The notes: generated by a model not told the origin, from the sequence alone. Positions 38,024-47,131 are shown, counted from the stretch's first letter. The stretch: DNA of 64,000 nt from Anaerosporobacter faecicola (GCF_012070565.1 NZ_JAAQRO010000044.1:47039-111038); one strand, 5' to 3'. Numbers and translations are program-made.

Positions 38024-39088
38024 ATGTATATACTTTACGCTTCCCTACTAAATAATAAGATTCTCGTCCTTAATCTAATCATTACAATTGGTTGCCTTCT
38101 AATCCTGTTACTCATACAGTACTTAGCAAATAAAGCACGGAAATATTCCATTACTCCCATAAAAGAATCCCTTACAGCAAGTGATTCCAAAGAAAAGGAA
38201 TTACCTACTATTGATCTCAATACCATTCGCAAAGGATTACCAGAGGATTTATTGAACAAAGGATTTCTCTACAACGAAAAATACGATTATTTTACAACCA
38301 TTAAGAATTGTAAACGTCGAGAATATGGTGCTTGTCGACTCTATGATGAATGTGCTGCTCCAATGGGTATCATTATTGATTTGGAGACGATTTATTTCGA
38401 TTACAACGATAAACATTGGCTTATACAGCTACAAAAGGGGCAGTATGGTCTATCCTGTGGTGGAGAGATCAGTGTCTATCAAACAAAGTCCCCCTCACTT
38501 TTTATTCCAGGATATTTTCATGGTACATTCTATGATTCGAATACCGATGATGAGGAACTTTTGCTTTCCTATTCCATCATGCGAGAAAAAGATGTCTTCC
38601 TAACAAACAAAGGAAGTACTTGGTGTTTGAACAGTTTTCGATTAGGCAGTTTTTCCGAACCCGAGGCATTGACTATGCACATTCGAATCACCTTTCCTTT
38701 CCAGTCCATGTGCCACGCCTGCTATAAGGCATTGCTTACATTAGGTTATACAGCTGAAGAGATCACAGTAAGGCAAAATACTTTGTACTTTATCTTTGAC
38801 ACACCAAGATCTCCCCAACCTTTAACACGTAACATTCTAACTACGTATATAATGCAAAAGAACAATTTTTCTTATATTACTGCTTATTCGTATATCACAC
38901 AGGACTATTGTGATACCTTCGGGAAACTTTCCTATCTAAAGAATTATTTCCCTGAGATGTATCAAGAAATCATTAAAATAGGCACACCGGAAGAAATGTT
39001 TGAAGATTACATGCAACTAACAGAATATCAAAAAAAGTTGAAAAATCCTACAAATAATACTAGTACTGATCTTACGCAAACTCCTTAA
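38024..39088 (+). CDS. DUF4474-type protein with N-terminal membrane anchor
   Basis: 354 residues. A transmembrane helix (ILVLNLIITIGCLLILLLIQ) is followed by a cytoplasmic or wall-side domain with GFLYNEKYDYFTTIKNCKRR, YGACRLYDECAAPMGIIIDL and WLIQLQKGQYGLSCGGEISV, which I recognise as the DUF4474 pattern. Function unknown. The ATG at 38024 follows AGGAG at seven bases. Its stop codon overlaps that of the convergent amidohydrolase gene. Confidence 0.72.
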   Translation: MYILYASLLNNKILVLNLIITIGCLLILLLIQYLANKARKYSITPIKESLTASDSKEKELPTIDLNTIRKGLPEDLLNKGFLYNEKYDYFTTIKNCKRREYGACRLYDECAAPMGIIIDLETIYFDYNDKHWLIQLQKGQYGLSCGGEISVYQTKSPSLFIPGYFHGTFYDSNTDDEELLLSYSIMREKDVFLTNKGSTWCLNSFRLGSFSEPEALTMHIRITFPFQSMCHACYKALLTLGYTAEEITVRQNTLYFIFDTPRSPQPLTRNILTTYIMQKNNFSYITAYSYITQDYCDTFGKLSYLKNYFPEMYQEIIKIGTPEEMFEDYMQLTEYQKKLKNPTNNTSTDLTQTP

Positions 39089-40269
39089 TAATTCGGATTT
39101 TCATCTCTTTGGGCATCATAAACTACTTCTCCATTAATAATGGTATATAACGTTCTTGTAAATACCTCCAGTGGATTTCCATTAAAAATGGCAATATCCG
39201 CATCTTTACCAATCTCAATGCTGCCAATTCGATCCTCTACTCGACAGATCTTGGCGGCATTGATGGTGATTGCCTTAAGTCCTTCTTCAAAATCAAGACC
39301 AAATCGAACTGCAAGACCTGCACAGATTGGTAAGGACTGAATCAACGTAACAGGGTGATCAGTAGTTATGGCAGCCAAAACACCTTCTCGGTTTAAAATT
39401 CCCACTGTTTTAAATGCACAATTTTGTACTTCAATCTTATTTCTAGATGCCAAATCCGGGCCAACGATTGCTGGAAAACCTGATTTAACAATCTCTTTTG
39501 CAATTAGATGTCCTTCACTGCAATGATCCAGTGTAAGGTCAAGATCGAATTCTTTTGCAATCCGAATAGCAGTCATGATATCATCCGTTCGATGAACATG
39601 CGCTTTCATTGGAATCTTTTTTTCAAATACTGGTATCCAACATTCATATCGAAAATTTTCTTCGAATTCCTCGTCATCCTCTTCTGCTTTTTTCTTTTTC
39701 TGTATATATTGCTTTGCTTTCGTCAATTCTTCTCGAAGCATAGCTGCAATTGCCATTCTCGTTTGTGGTGATTTCCCTTGCCCGCTATAATTTGTCTTCG
39801 GATTTTCTCCAAAAGCAATCTTCATTGCAGCAGGATCTTTCACAATTGTATCATCGATAACTCTTCCATATGTCTTCATTACTAGAAATTGTCCACCAAC
39901 AACATTAGAGCTTCCCGGTCCTACCATAACTGCCGTGATACCAGCATGAACCGCTTCTGCAAATGCAGCATCCATGGGATTGATGGCATCTAGCGCACGA
40001 AGATGTGGTGTGATTGGATTTGATACTTCATTGCAATCATCTCCTTCAAACCCCTTTTTCATTTCTGTAATTCCTATATGGCAATGTGCTTCTATGATGC
40101 CTGGCAATACCCAGTTTCCTTTTGCATCGATAACTTCTAACTCTCCATCATCTTCGAACTTGATTGCTTTCCCAATATCTTTTATCTTACCATCTTCGAT
40201 CAAGATACACCCATTCTCTAAGGTTAATCCAGCCATCGTAAATATCTTTCCATTTTTAATCAATAACAT
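39085..40269 (-). CDS. Amidohydrolase, imidazolonepropionase-like
   Basis: About 394 residues, metal-dependent hydrolase of the amidohydrolase superfamily. Motifs are GNWVLPGIIEAHCHIGITEM (HxH metal site), KAHVHRTDDI, LDHCSEGHLIAKEI and AAITTDHPVTLI. The C-terminal GSIEIGKDADIAIFNGNPLE is typical of the composite beta domain. The substrate cannot be read; such stand-alone proteins hydrolyse cyclic amides or similar compounds. The ATG at 40269 is chosen; the ATG two codons earlier is only two bases from its ribosome site. Confidence 0.88.
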   Translation of the reverse strand: MLLIKNGKIFTMAGLTLENGCILIEDGKIKDIGKAIKFEDDGELEVIDAKGNWVLPGIIEAHCHIGITEMKKGFEGDDCNEVSNPITPHLRALDAINPMDAAFAEAVHAGITAVMVGPGSSNVVGGQFLVMKTYGRVIDDTIVKDPAAMKIAFGENPKTNYSGQGKSPQTRMAIAAMLREELTKAKQYIQKKKKAEEDDEEFEENFRYECWIPVFEKKIPMKAHVHRTDDIMTAIRIAKEFDLDLTLDHCSEGHLIAKEIVKSGFPAIVGPDLASRNKIEVQNCAFKTVGILNREGVLAAITTDHPVTLIQSLPICAGLAVRFGLDFEEGLKAITINAAKICRVEDRIGSIEIGKDADIAIFNGNPLEVFTRTLYTIINGEVVYDAQRDENPNY

Positions 40270-40452
40270 AATCATTGCTCCTTCCTATGAGTAGTATTTC
40301 CTTGCTTTGATGTAATATTCTTTTCCATGTAGAATGTGTCACTTCCAGCCTACTTCCACACCTATATGAAGAATGAATATAAAAAAAATGGTAATACTAC
40401 AAACGTATTGGTATGTAAAAGCCAATTAACATAATAGCAAGGAGGCGATTCT

Positions 40453-40644
40453 ATGAAAGCTACCGTCGATCAAGATGGCTGCATTAGTTGTGGCGTATGC
40501 GTGAGTGTATGTCCAGAAGTATTTTCTTTCAATGATAATGATGTATCCCAAGCGATTCCAGATGATATCCCAGAAGAATGCATCGAAGCAGCACAGGAAG
40601 CTCGTGACAGTTGCCCTGTCAGCGTAATATCAATAGAGGAATAA
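40453..40644 (+). CDS. Single-cluster [4Fe-4S] ferredoxin
   Basis: 63 residues. The cluster motif CISCGVCVSVCP gives Cys10, 13 and 16 as three ligands with Cys54 (in SCPVSVISIEE) as the probable fourth. Cys20 and Cys43 are left over and could form a disulfide, as in the Thermotoga-type single-cluster ferredoxins. An electron carrier for fermentative redox enzymes; acidic and cytoplasmic. Own ribosome site AAGGAGGCG and terminator, so monocistronic. Confidence 0.94.
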   Translation: MKATVDQDGCISCGVCVSVCPEVFSFNDNDVSQAIPDDIPEECIEAAQEARDSCPVSVISIEE

Positions 40645-40697
40645 AAAAAGCAATCTTCAGTCCACATAATAAAGCGGAACTGAAGATTGCTTTTTAT
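40644..40697 (+). terminator. Bidirectional terminator, ferredoxin / gerB
   Basis: AAAAGCAATCTTCAGT / ACTGAAGATTGCTTTT with T-runs on both sides between two convergent genes. Confidence 0.93.
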
Positions 40698-40702
40698 TAC
40701 GA

Positions 40703-41815
40703 TTAATTGGTTACATCTCGAAGTGGAATTTTCCTTTTTCCATAATAGACAATTAATATAACGAATGGAATAACAAATTCCATGATTAAGTTCCACTTTA
40801 CGATCACAACATGATACAGATACTCCACATCAAACTGGGAACGACATAAAGTCAAAGACAGATAATAGATGAATACTCCAAACGGTACATACAAAAATCG
40901 AATCTTTCTAAGAGAACATAGCCATTTCACACAACGTAAGGAAACACTTGCATAGAGACAGATACCAAGAAAGTCGGATAAAAACATCAATACGATCAAA
41001 ATTGGTTCAAAATGTTCCACAACATTCAATACCGAGATTCCTTTCATTGCAATATAAAATGGAGTAGCTAGGGAACCAGCTGCATGACTTCCCACTAATC
41101 CAAAGGTCACGATCGTAACCAATAAAACAACAAGGATAAAAGCAAGTACCGTAGCCCCTAAAAATCGAGCAAACAACTTCTTACTCTTACTATGATCTTT
41201 AATATTATCACCATATAACAAAAGTAAGAATAAATTACCTGAAACAGCAAGTACATAACCTGCCTGTATGCATAATTCAGAAAAACTCATCTGATTTGGT
41301 TCTAGTACATAATCCAACCGTACATTAGGAAAAGAACTGACAACATAAATCAGGATAATGATCAGAATTGGTACCAACACAAACTCCGCAAAACGAAATA
41401 TGGTTCGAATTCCTTTTTGAAATGCATAGAGTACCAAAAGTCCCATAACGATAAACAACAATTGTACTCTTGTATTTGCTAAAATGGAGTTTTGTAGATT
41501 CCACGTATACTGCCATAGTTTTGTAGTTAATAAGGTCATTGCCCAGATTCCATAGAATAGTATAATTCCTTTTGCAACAGGACGACCAAACAAATCAATT
41601 AAAATCTCATAGAAATTCTTGTTGGGGCATTCATAAAGGAATATTCCAACTAAAACCGCCAACATAATTATCGCAATTAAAGATAAACCAATACTTATAA
41701 TTGCACTGCTTCCATTTCCAACTGCAAGTTCAGAGGGAATAACGGTTAACATGGGTGTAATTGACACAACCAAAAACAGATAAAACAATTGGCGAAATGT
41801 GATTACTTTTTTCAT
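40703..41815 (-). CDS. gerB: Spore germinant receptor subunit B (GerAB/GerKB family)
   Basis: 370 residues with about ten transmembrane helices, an APC-type transporter fold that binds the germinant. It begins MKKVITFRQLFYLFLVVSIT and has the family pattern through IRTIFRFAEFVLVPILIIIL. It sits in the inner spore membrane with the A and C subunits. Its ATG overlaps the stop of the preceding small gene as ATGA. Last gene of the operon, followed by a shared terminator. The germinant is unknown. Confidence 0.9.
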   Translation of the reverse strand: MKKVITFRQLFYLFLVVSITPMLTVIPSELAVGNGSSAIISIGLSLIAIIMLAVLVGIFLYECPNKNFYEILIDLFGRPVAKGIILFYGIWAMTLLTTKLWQYTWNLQNSILANTRVQLLFIVMGLLVLYAFQKGIRTIFRFAEFVLVPILIIILIYVVSSFPNVRLDYVLEPNQMSFSELCIQAGYVLAVSGNLFLLLLYGDNIKDHSKSKKLFARFLGATVLAFILVVLLVTIVTFGLVGSHAAGSLATPFYIAMKGISVLNVVEHFEPILIVLMFLSDFLGICLYASVSLRCVKWLCSLRKIRFLYVPFGVFIYYLSLTLCRSQFDVEYLYHVVIVKWNLIMEFVIPFVILIVYYGKRKIPLRDVTN

Positions 41816-42024
41816 AAACACACCTTACCTTTCAAACAGGATTCTGCACCAACATAGGACTCCATCACACTATTTCCATAAGGATTTCCGGTATATAAGA
41901 TTCCTAGAATGATTGCCGCCAAACTAAATACCAAAAAAAGATAGAGTTTCTTCTTATCTTCCAATAACTCTTTCCCCGTTGTTATTAACGTAGCAATGAT
42001 AATAATTACAAAAACATACAACAT
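41812..42024 (-). CDS. Small two-helix membrane protein in the ger operon (D-subunit-like)
   Basis: 70 residues: hydrophobic segments MLYVFVIIIIATLI and LYLFLVFSLAAIILGILY joined by a charged KELLEDKKKK-like loop, then a polar tail with two Cys. It lies three bases after gerC and overlaps gerB by four. Size, two helices and location resemble the small D subunits reported for some Bacillus germinant receptors, which tune receptor activity. No sequence signature confirms this. Confidence 0.75.
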   Translation of the reverse strand: MLYVFVIIIIATLITTGKELLEDKKKLYLFLVFSLAAIILGILYTGNPYGNSVMESYVGAESCLKGKVCL

Positions 42025-42027
42025 ACC

Positions 42028-43125
42028 TTATCTCCACCCTTCCAAAATATTTGATTTTGTTATACGTGATTCAATGGTAAAATCAAATTTTGTATATTCA
42101 AAATAATCATCCTGGTGATTTGAAAGAGCTGACCATATAGTTCGATTTTTTTCCAACTTTTCACCCAAACGAAAAGCATCCACATGAATCGTTTGTACTG
42201 CCAATACCGTTTGATTTAATAGTTCTAGCATATACTTGGTCTGTTCTTTTTTTATCTTCTGCCGCAAAGACTCATCAACCGTTTGTTGTTCATAAGGAAT
42301 ACTTCGTAAAACACTATCAAATTGTAGCTTTACTCTTACCTGAATACAATTTGATTGAAGGCTAGGGCTTACTTCCGTCTTTACACCATGAATCATGATA
42401 CCCGTTCCATCTGGTAAAGCAATGCTACAATTTTTTACGATTCCTTTTATCAGATCAATTCCAAGACTCGTATCCTCATCAAGATAAGCAATGAGCCGAT
42501 TTTTCAAAAATGCGGTATAGCCTCCAACAGTGAATTTCTGTTCTTTATATAGCAAATAAGGTATAATGGTACTTTCTCTTCCATTTTCAATTTCTTCAAA
42601 AAGCCAAAGAAGTGTATTTTCGTTTCGTGTAATACGGTCCAATTGTTTCTCTACTAGTGCCTTTAGATCATCTTGGATCATAATCTCTGCTTCCTTGGCA
42701 TCTTCCATTACAAGTTTTGCCTGATCTTCCTTAATTACATATAAAAGAGCATTTACCTTAATGGTTTCATCATTCATCAAGTAATTGACGATATTTTCAA
42801 TGCCCTTTTTCGCTGCACCTTCCCCTAAAAGATAGTAATTGGTGTAAGCAAAAGTAACCTCTTTTTTGTCATCTTTCTTTAGTTGATCGAATGCTTCAAA
42901 TAACGTATTTCCACGGGCTTCCATCGTCTCTATTCCTTCATTAATCGTATCAGCTCCACCAATTCCATATAGTGCAGTCAATACATATTGCTCTTCTTCA
43001 TAATCAATTCCAAGGACTCGGATCATATCAATCTCATTGACTTCTTTCTTGTTAAAGTCCTGGGTGCAACCGCCAAGCATACCACACATTAGTAAAAGGG
43101 CGGTTATTAATAAATATCTCTTCAT
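42028..43125 (-). CDS. gerC: Spore germinant receptor lipoprotein subunit C (Ger(x)C)
   Basis: 365 residues. A lipoprotein signal (LLITALLLMCGMLGGC, lipidated Cys at about residue 20) is followed by the Ger(x)C domains: KEVNEIDMIRVLGIDYEEEQ, ANYYLLGEGA-like FAYTNYYLLGEGAAKKGIEN, and the C-terminal nutrient-receptor region. It is exported and anchored on the outer face of the spore inner membrane. AGGAGG precedes its ATG. Second gene of the A-C-small-B operon. Confidence 0.93.
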   Translation of the reverse strand: MKRYLLITALLLMCGMLGGCTQDFNKKEVNEIDMIRVLGIDYEEEQYVLTALYGIGGADTINEGIETMEARGNTLFEAFDQLKKDDKKEVTFAYTNYYLLGEGAAKKGIENIVNYLMNDETIKVNALLYVIKEDQAKLVMEDAKEAEIMIQDDLKALVEKQLDRITRNENTLLWLFEEIENGRESTIIPYLLYKEQKFTVGGYTAFLKNRLIAYLDEDTSLGIDLIKGIVKNCSIALPDGTGIMIHGVKTEVSPSLQSNCIQVRVKLQFDSVLRSIPYEQQTVDESLRQKIKKEQTKYMLELLNQTVLAVQTIHVDAFRLGEKLEKNRTIWSALSNHQDDYFEYTKFDFTIESRITKSNILEGWR

Positions 43126-43134
43126 AACTTCCTC

Positions 43135-44589
43135 CTACTTCTGCTTTCTATGATTCTTCTTCGCGATTCCTTCTGGGCGATACTTGAAAAATCGAACAGG
43201 ATATCGAAACAGGGTATCCTTGTGGGATTTTGATTCTGCAGCCACGAACGGTGAAAGATATGCCACGCCATAGTTATCCAAACTACACAAATGTAGTATA
43301 AGGACAGCTACAGAAAACATAATTCCAAGGAACCCTGTAAACGTTGCAACAATGGCAATGAGGAAACGTAGAACTCTTACTGCATTCGCCAAATCCTGAT
43401 TGGGTAAGGTAAACCCTGCGATTCCTGTAAATGCAATTACAATTACAACGCCAGGAGAGATTAGATTAGCAGCTACTGCTGCCTGGCCTACAACCAGTCC
43501 ACCAACGATGGACATTGCTTGTCCTACCGTCTTCGGTAATCGAAGTCCCGCTTCTATTATAATTTCAAATGATAGAAGAAGTCCGAACACTTCCACCGCA
43601 GAGGAGAAGGGGACATTCTGCTTGGCATTCTGCAAGGATAGTGCTAACTCCACTGGCAACATCTCTTGTTGAAAGGTCGTTATGGCTATATAGAGTCCTG
43701 GCAGTAATAACGTAAGGATTAAAGCAAAATAACGAATGGTTCGTAAACAGCTTCCAACAATGCAATTTTCTGCATAATCTTCAGGTGACTGCATTAACAT
43801 TGGTAACTGACAAGGCAAGATATAGACAAATGGCATTCCATCTATGATCAAGGCAATTCTTCCATCTGTTAGGTTTGAAGAACAACGATCGGGTCGTTGT
43901 GTATACATGATCTGTGGAAAGATGCTGCTTCTATTTTGTACAATGAACTCTTCTATAAAAGCAGGAGTTGGGGTATTGTCAATGTCAATTTTATTAATGG
44001 CTTTCTTCAAGCGTTCCACATTCTCAAGATCAGCAATGTTACTCAGATAAGCAATGGCTATGTCTGCACGATTCACCCGTCCAACTGTCATTTGTTCGAT
44101 TACAAGATAACGGGACCGAATCCTTCTGCGAATCATTGCTGTATTGGTCCGAAGTACTTCGATAAAACAATCCTTCGCCCCTTTCACTACGCCCTCATCT
44201 GATGGTTCTGCTATGGAACGTTTATCAAATCCACGAGCATCAAAAAGAATGGCTACATGCAGATCATCAAAGATCACACCAGCCATACCACTCATTACCC
44301 CTTGTATGAGCACAGACATATCGGTTACTTTTGTCGCAAAGTCATGATAAGCCATACCAGACAGCATGGCTTCCATCACTTCTTGTTGATTTTTACTTTC
44401 TCTTATTGTTGCGTTTTCTGCAAAGGGACGTAATATCGTCTGGTCGAAGATGGTATCATTCACCAAACCATCTACGCAAAATATGTGAACAGGCACTTGA
44501 TATGTCGCTGTTTTTATCTCACGAACTAATACATCACCACTTTTTGCAAATAAATCTGATAGATATTTCGATTCAATTAATTGTGGCAA
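43135..44589 (-). CDS. gerA: Spore germinant receptor subunit A (GerA family)
   Basis: 484 residues: a soluble N-terminal half (residues 1-280) containing VLIQGVMSGMAGVIFDDLHV, SEPSDEGVVKGAKDCFIEVL-type sequence and MYTQRPDRCSSNLTDGRIAL, then about five transmembrane helices and a cytoplasmic basic tail. GerA subunits form an oligomeric channel of the germinant receptor. The start is a TTG at 44589 with AAAGGAAG upstream; the start codon and site lie in a hairpin (44588-44647). First gene of the operon. Confidence 0.93.
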   Translation of the reverse strand: MPQLIESKYLSDLFAKSGDVLVREIKTATYQVPVHIFCVDGLVNDTIFDQTILRPFAENATIRESKNQQEVMEAMLSGMAYHDFATKVTDMSVLIQGVMSGMAGVIFDDLHVAILFDARGFDKRSIAEPSDEGVVKGAKDCFIEVLRTNTAMIRRRIRSRYLVIEQMTVGRVNRADIAIAYLSNIADLENVERLKKAINKIDIDNTPTPAFIEEFIVQNRSSIFPQIMYTQRPDRCSSNLTDGRIALIIDGMPFVYILPCQLPMLMQSPEDYAENCIVGSCLRTIRYFALILTLLLPGLYIAITTFQQEMLPVELALSLQNAKQNVPFSSAVEVFGLLLSFEIIIEAGLRLPKTVGQAMSIVGGLVVGQAAVAANLISPGVVIVIAFTGIAGFTLPNQDLANAVRVLRFLIAIVATFTGFLGIMFSVAVLILHLCSLDNYGVAYLSPFVAAESKSHKDTLFRYPVRFFKYRPEGIAKKNHRKQK

Positions 44590-44647
44590 AACCGTTCTTC
44601 CTTTCCAATGAATTATTCTTCATTCATTTTGCCAGAAAAACGGTTTT
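44588..44647 (-). terminator. Hairpin spanning the GNAT stop side and the gerA start
   Basis: AAAAACCGTT-type arms: AAAACCGTT at 44588-44596 and AACGGTTTT at 44639-44647. On the - strand it lies right after the GNAT gene, so it may end that transcript; the same structure encloses the gerA ribosome site and takes in part of its TTG start. Confidence 0.55.
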
Positions 44648-44648
44648 T

Positions 44649-45536
44649 TTATTCAAATGCTAAGGAAAAATATCCTTCTTTATATGGAATTTTAAAATTA
44701 GACAGGATTACTTGTTTTTGTAAGTCCTCTTTTTCATAAGAAAATGGTTCTGTAATTTGACAAAAATCCCAAGATCGAGATTTTGAAATCTGCTCTATGC
44801 AAGCAAATAAGCGTTCTCTTGGCATGGTGTGTTCACGAACATAAAGAACTCCCTCATATTCTCTTACCATTGCAATATACATGTTATCAATAAGATATGT
44901 CTTACCCCCAGTAAATGCATTTTCTTTTATGGCATAGGCAAGAAGCTCTGTTCCCCATTCAACATAGCCAGGACGCCCCAATGCCTGGTCACGAATTCGT
45001 TTATAGCAAGCTGCATCTTGTTCTGTTAATTCTTGAATTGACAAATCTGCTACTAGCTGTAAGCTCTGCTTCCTAGAGACCTGCGCTACCTGCAACTCTT
45101 CTTGTACTTGGATAGAACGTGTAACCTCTTCCCTTGTCATTCGATAAGATTGCTTATACAGGCATGGTTCATAGCCATTTTTTTTATAGAATAAAATGAG
45201 TTCCTCCGTAGCCGGTTCTAAAAAAGTAGCAAAATCAGACCAACTATTTGCATATTCCAGTAATTTCGAGCTATACTGTTTTCCACGATATTCTGGTAAT
45301 GTAGCAACTGCATACACATAATAGCTTTTCTTTTTCTTCCCCATAAGTTCCCATACATACGCAGGCATTAGCGTAAGCATGGAAACTGGTTGTTCCTCTT
45401 CAAGATAAACAAGGGTTGTTTGTTCCGAAAAATATTCCTGGAAAAAAAAATTAATATAAGAATCTTCATCTCCAAAGCAGATGCTCCATATCTTTTTTAA
45501 TTGTCCAATCATTGCCTTCGTTGCAAATTGAATCAT
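44649..45536 (-). CDS. GNAT-family N-acetyltransferase
   Basis: 295 residues. The acetyl-CoA site is in YVYAVATLPEYRGKQYSSKL (residues about 83-102, the RGxG/A-like loop), preceded by the GNAT strands around TTLVYLEEEQPVSMLTLMPA. The C-terminal 150 residues are a second domain without a clear GNAT signature. It overlaps the DUF2156 gene by four bases (ATGA), so the two are translated together. Substrate unknown. Confidence 0.85.
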   Translation of the reverse strand: MIQFATKAMIGQLKKIWSICFGDEDSYINFFFQEYFSEQTTLVYLEEEQPVSMLTLMPAYVWELMGKKKKSYYVYAVATLPEYRGKQYSSKLLEYANSWSDFATFLEPATEELILFYKKNGYEPCLYKQSYRMTREEVTRSIQVQEELQVAQVSRKQSLQLVADLSIQELTEQDAACYKRIRDQALGRPGYVEWGTELLAYAIKENAFTGGKTYLIDNMYIAMVREYEGVLYVREHTMPRERLFACIEQISKSRSWDFCQITEPFSYEKEDLQKQVILSNFKIPYKEGYFSLAFE

Positions 45537-46432
45537 TCGTTTCCCTCTTTTATGGTTGCTGTATATTTATCAAACAATAGATCTGGATAGTAGGATAACT
45601 TTGCTTTTCGCAATCCTTCTTCTCCCATATCTTCTTCTCGATTTACATATTCATAGTCTTGACAATTATTCAAGACGAATTGTTGGTTAATCATAGGGTA
45701 GGCACCTTGAATGTCTGGAAATGCTTTCTCAATATGAACAACCATCGTATCATTGGTTAATGGTTCTCCAATGGTATAGGCAATTACCTTCCCATCTCTT
45801 CGCAATAAACCACCTATTAAATTGAGTGTGAAGAAATTCCGAAAGGCACTTGATACAGCACACGCTTCCAACTGCAAACTTTCATCACTATCACAACCAT
45901 ACATTGCACACCACTGTTCATTCATCGCCATGCAATCAGCAATGTTTTCTTTTGTAATGTCTTCATAAACCCAATTTGGATTATCCTTAAATCGAGCAAT
46001 ATGGTTTCTCTTCCCATGTAACTTCTTTCCTGATAAAGTAGTAAGTCGCTCTGTCTTATAGATGTAGTCGCTCTCTTCCCTTGGCGCTGTAAATGTAAAT
46101 ACACCAGGTAAAGCTTCTTCTATTCTTGCAATTTCTTGTTCTGGTATTCCACGTAAATGAAATGGAATCTCTCTCTCTTTTGCATCCTGCATCAATGCTT
46201 CTATAACAGGTTTAATATCCCCTTCCCCTAATGGGTACGTATAACGTAGTTGCTTATCTAAACCGCTTTTCAGACAATAAAACCCGTTTACGTCAGCAAA
46301 TTCAATGTGATTTGGATGTCTCCATATATAATTATTAACAAAGGAATAATCACAGCTTCTAATCTGTGCTTGTTGGATTCTTTTATTAATCCATTCCCGA
46401 TCCTCAAGGGTTATTTTTTTAAATTCGACCAT
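45533..46432 (-). CDS. DUF2156-domain protein (lysyltransferase-like fold)
   Basis: 299 residues of the DUF2156 type: SFVNNYIWRHPNHIEFADVN, FHLRGIPEQEIARIEEALPG, SDYIYKTERLTTLSGKKLHG and KRNHIARFKDNPNW. The fold is a double GNAT related to the C-terminal domain of the phosphatidylglycerol lysyltransferase MprF, but here there is no membrane part. It might transfer an aminoacyl or acyl group. First gene of a two-gene unit with the GNAT gene. Confidence 0.86.
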   Translation of the reverse strand: MVEFKKITLEDREWINKRIQQAQIRSCDYSFVNNYIWRHPNHIEFADVNGFYCLKSGLDKQLRYTYPLGEGDIKPVIEALMQDAKEREIPFHLRGIPEQEIARIEEALPGVFTFTAPREESDYIYKTERLTTLSGKKLHGKRNHIARFKDNPNWVYEDITKENIADCMAMNEQWCAMYGCDSDESLQLEACAVSSAFRNFFTLNLIGGLLRRDGKVIAYTIGEPLTNDTMVVHIEKAFPDIQGAYPMINQQFVLNNCQDYEYVNREEDMGEEGLRKAKLSYYPDLLFDKYTATIKEGNE

Positions 46433-46781
46433 AATGTGCTCCTTCTTTTGTTTTATCTATCCAATATATTTCCCAACTAATGTAGAATCATTCTATAATG
46501 AAACTTCCACTTTTATCAAAATAATTTTTCCATATCCGTTTACTATTTCATTTATACATTGATAGTTATCTATGCATAGTATACGTAGTATCCATATGTT
46601 TTGTCAACACTATTCTATTGCAATTTCTTGTTTTTCTTCATTTATTTCATTCCATCTTATGTAATTCTATGGTTTATCCCCACAAAAAACAAGATATTGC
46701 AAGTATTCATTTTTTATGACACCTTTTCCATTTATTTTCATATATATATAATGTAAACAATTATAAAGGAATGAATATAAC
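46433..46781. other. Divergent intergenic region before the Cys-rich gene
   Basis: 349 bases of A+T-rich DNA. On the + side a CATATATATATAATG stretch near 46740-46752 could be a -10 (SigA or a CATA-type sporulation promoter); otherwise I see nothing. Confidence 0.35.
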
Positions 46782-47078
46782 ATGTGTAGATGTAACAGAT
46801 GCAACTCTTGGGATGAAAGTAATTTTTTTGGATTAAATAATACAAATTGCCGTGGTCGTCGTAGTGGTTCCTGTAACCGTTTCGGATGTTCTTTTGGCTG
46901 TGGATGCAATAGAAATTCTCGGTGTGGTTCTGGTCGCAATTTTGACTGCGATGACTTTGGTCGTTGTGGAAGAGGTCGCGACGATGAATTCTGGAATGGC
47001 TGTGGCAGATCTTCTTGTTCTGATTGGGGTTGGGGTCGCAATTGGAATGGCTGCTCAAGATGCGATTGCGATAATTAA
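46782..47078 (+). CDS. Cys/Gly/Arg-rich small protein, possibly spore coat or metal-binding
   Basis: 98 residues with 16 Cys and many Gly, Arg, Asn, Asp and Trp: it starts MCRCNRCNSWDESNFFGLNN, goes through CNRFGCSFGCGCNRNSRCGS and ends GCSRCDCDN. There is no signal peptide or helix-rich region. AAAGGA lies eleven bases before the ATG and a terminator follows, so I think it is a real gene. Opposite-strand and other-frame openings here are shadows of the G+C-biased codons. Candidate roles are a disulfide-linked coat or exosporium protein, or a metal-binding protein; no family is recognised. Confidence 0.6.
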   Translation: MCRCNRCNSWDESNFFGLNNTNCRGRRSGSCNRFGCSFGCGCNRNSRCGSGRNFDCDDFGRCGRGRDDEFWNGCGRSSCSDWGWGRNWNGCSRCDCDN

Positions 47079-47099
47079 TCACTTTTTTGTATAATATAA

Positions 47100-47131
47100 G
47101 CCAACAGTGGGTATTCTTTACCACTGTTGGC
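47100..47131 (+). terminator. Terminator of the Cys-rich gene
   Basis: GCCAACAGTGG / CCACTGTTGGC, an 11-bp perfect stem followed by TATATTACTTT. The T-run is weak. Confidence 0.65.

Noticed and set aside
46667..47124. Long open frames on the - strand and a second + frame opposite the Cys-rich gene
   Set aside because: They mirror the biased codons of the + strand frame at 46782-47078; none has a ribosome site, and their products (His/Pro/Gln-rich, or Tyr/Asn/Cys-rich) look like antisense translation.
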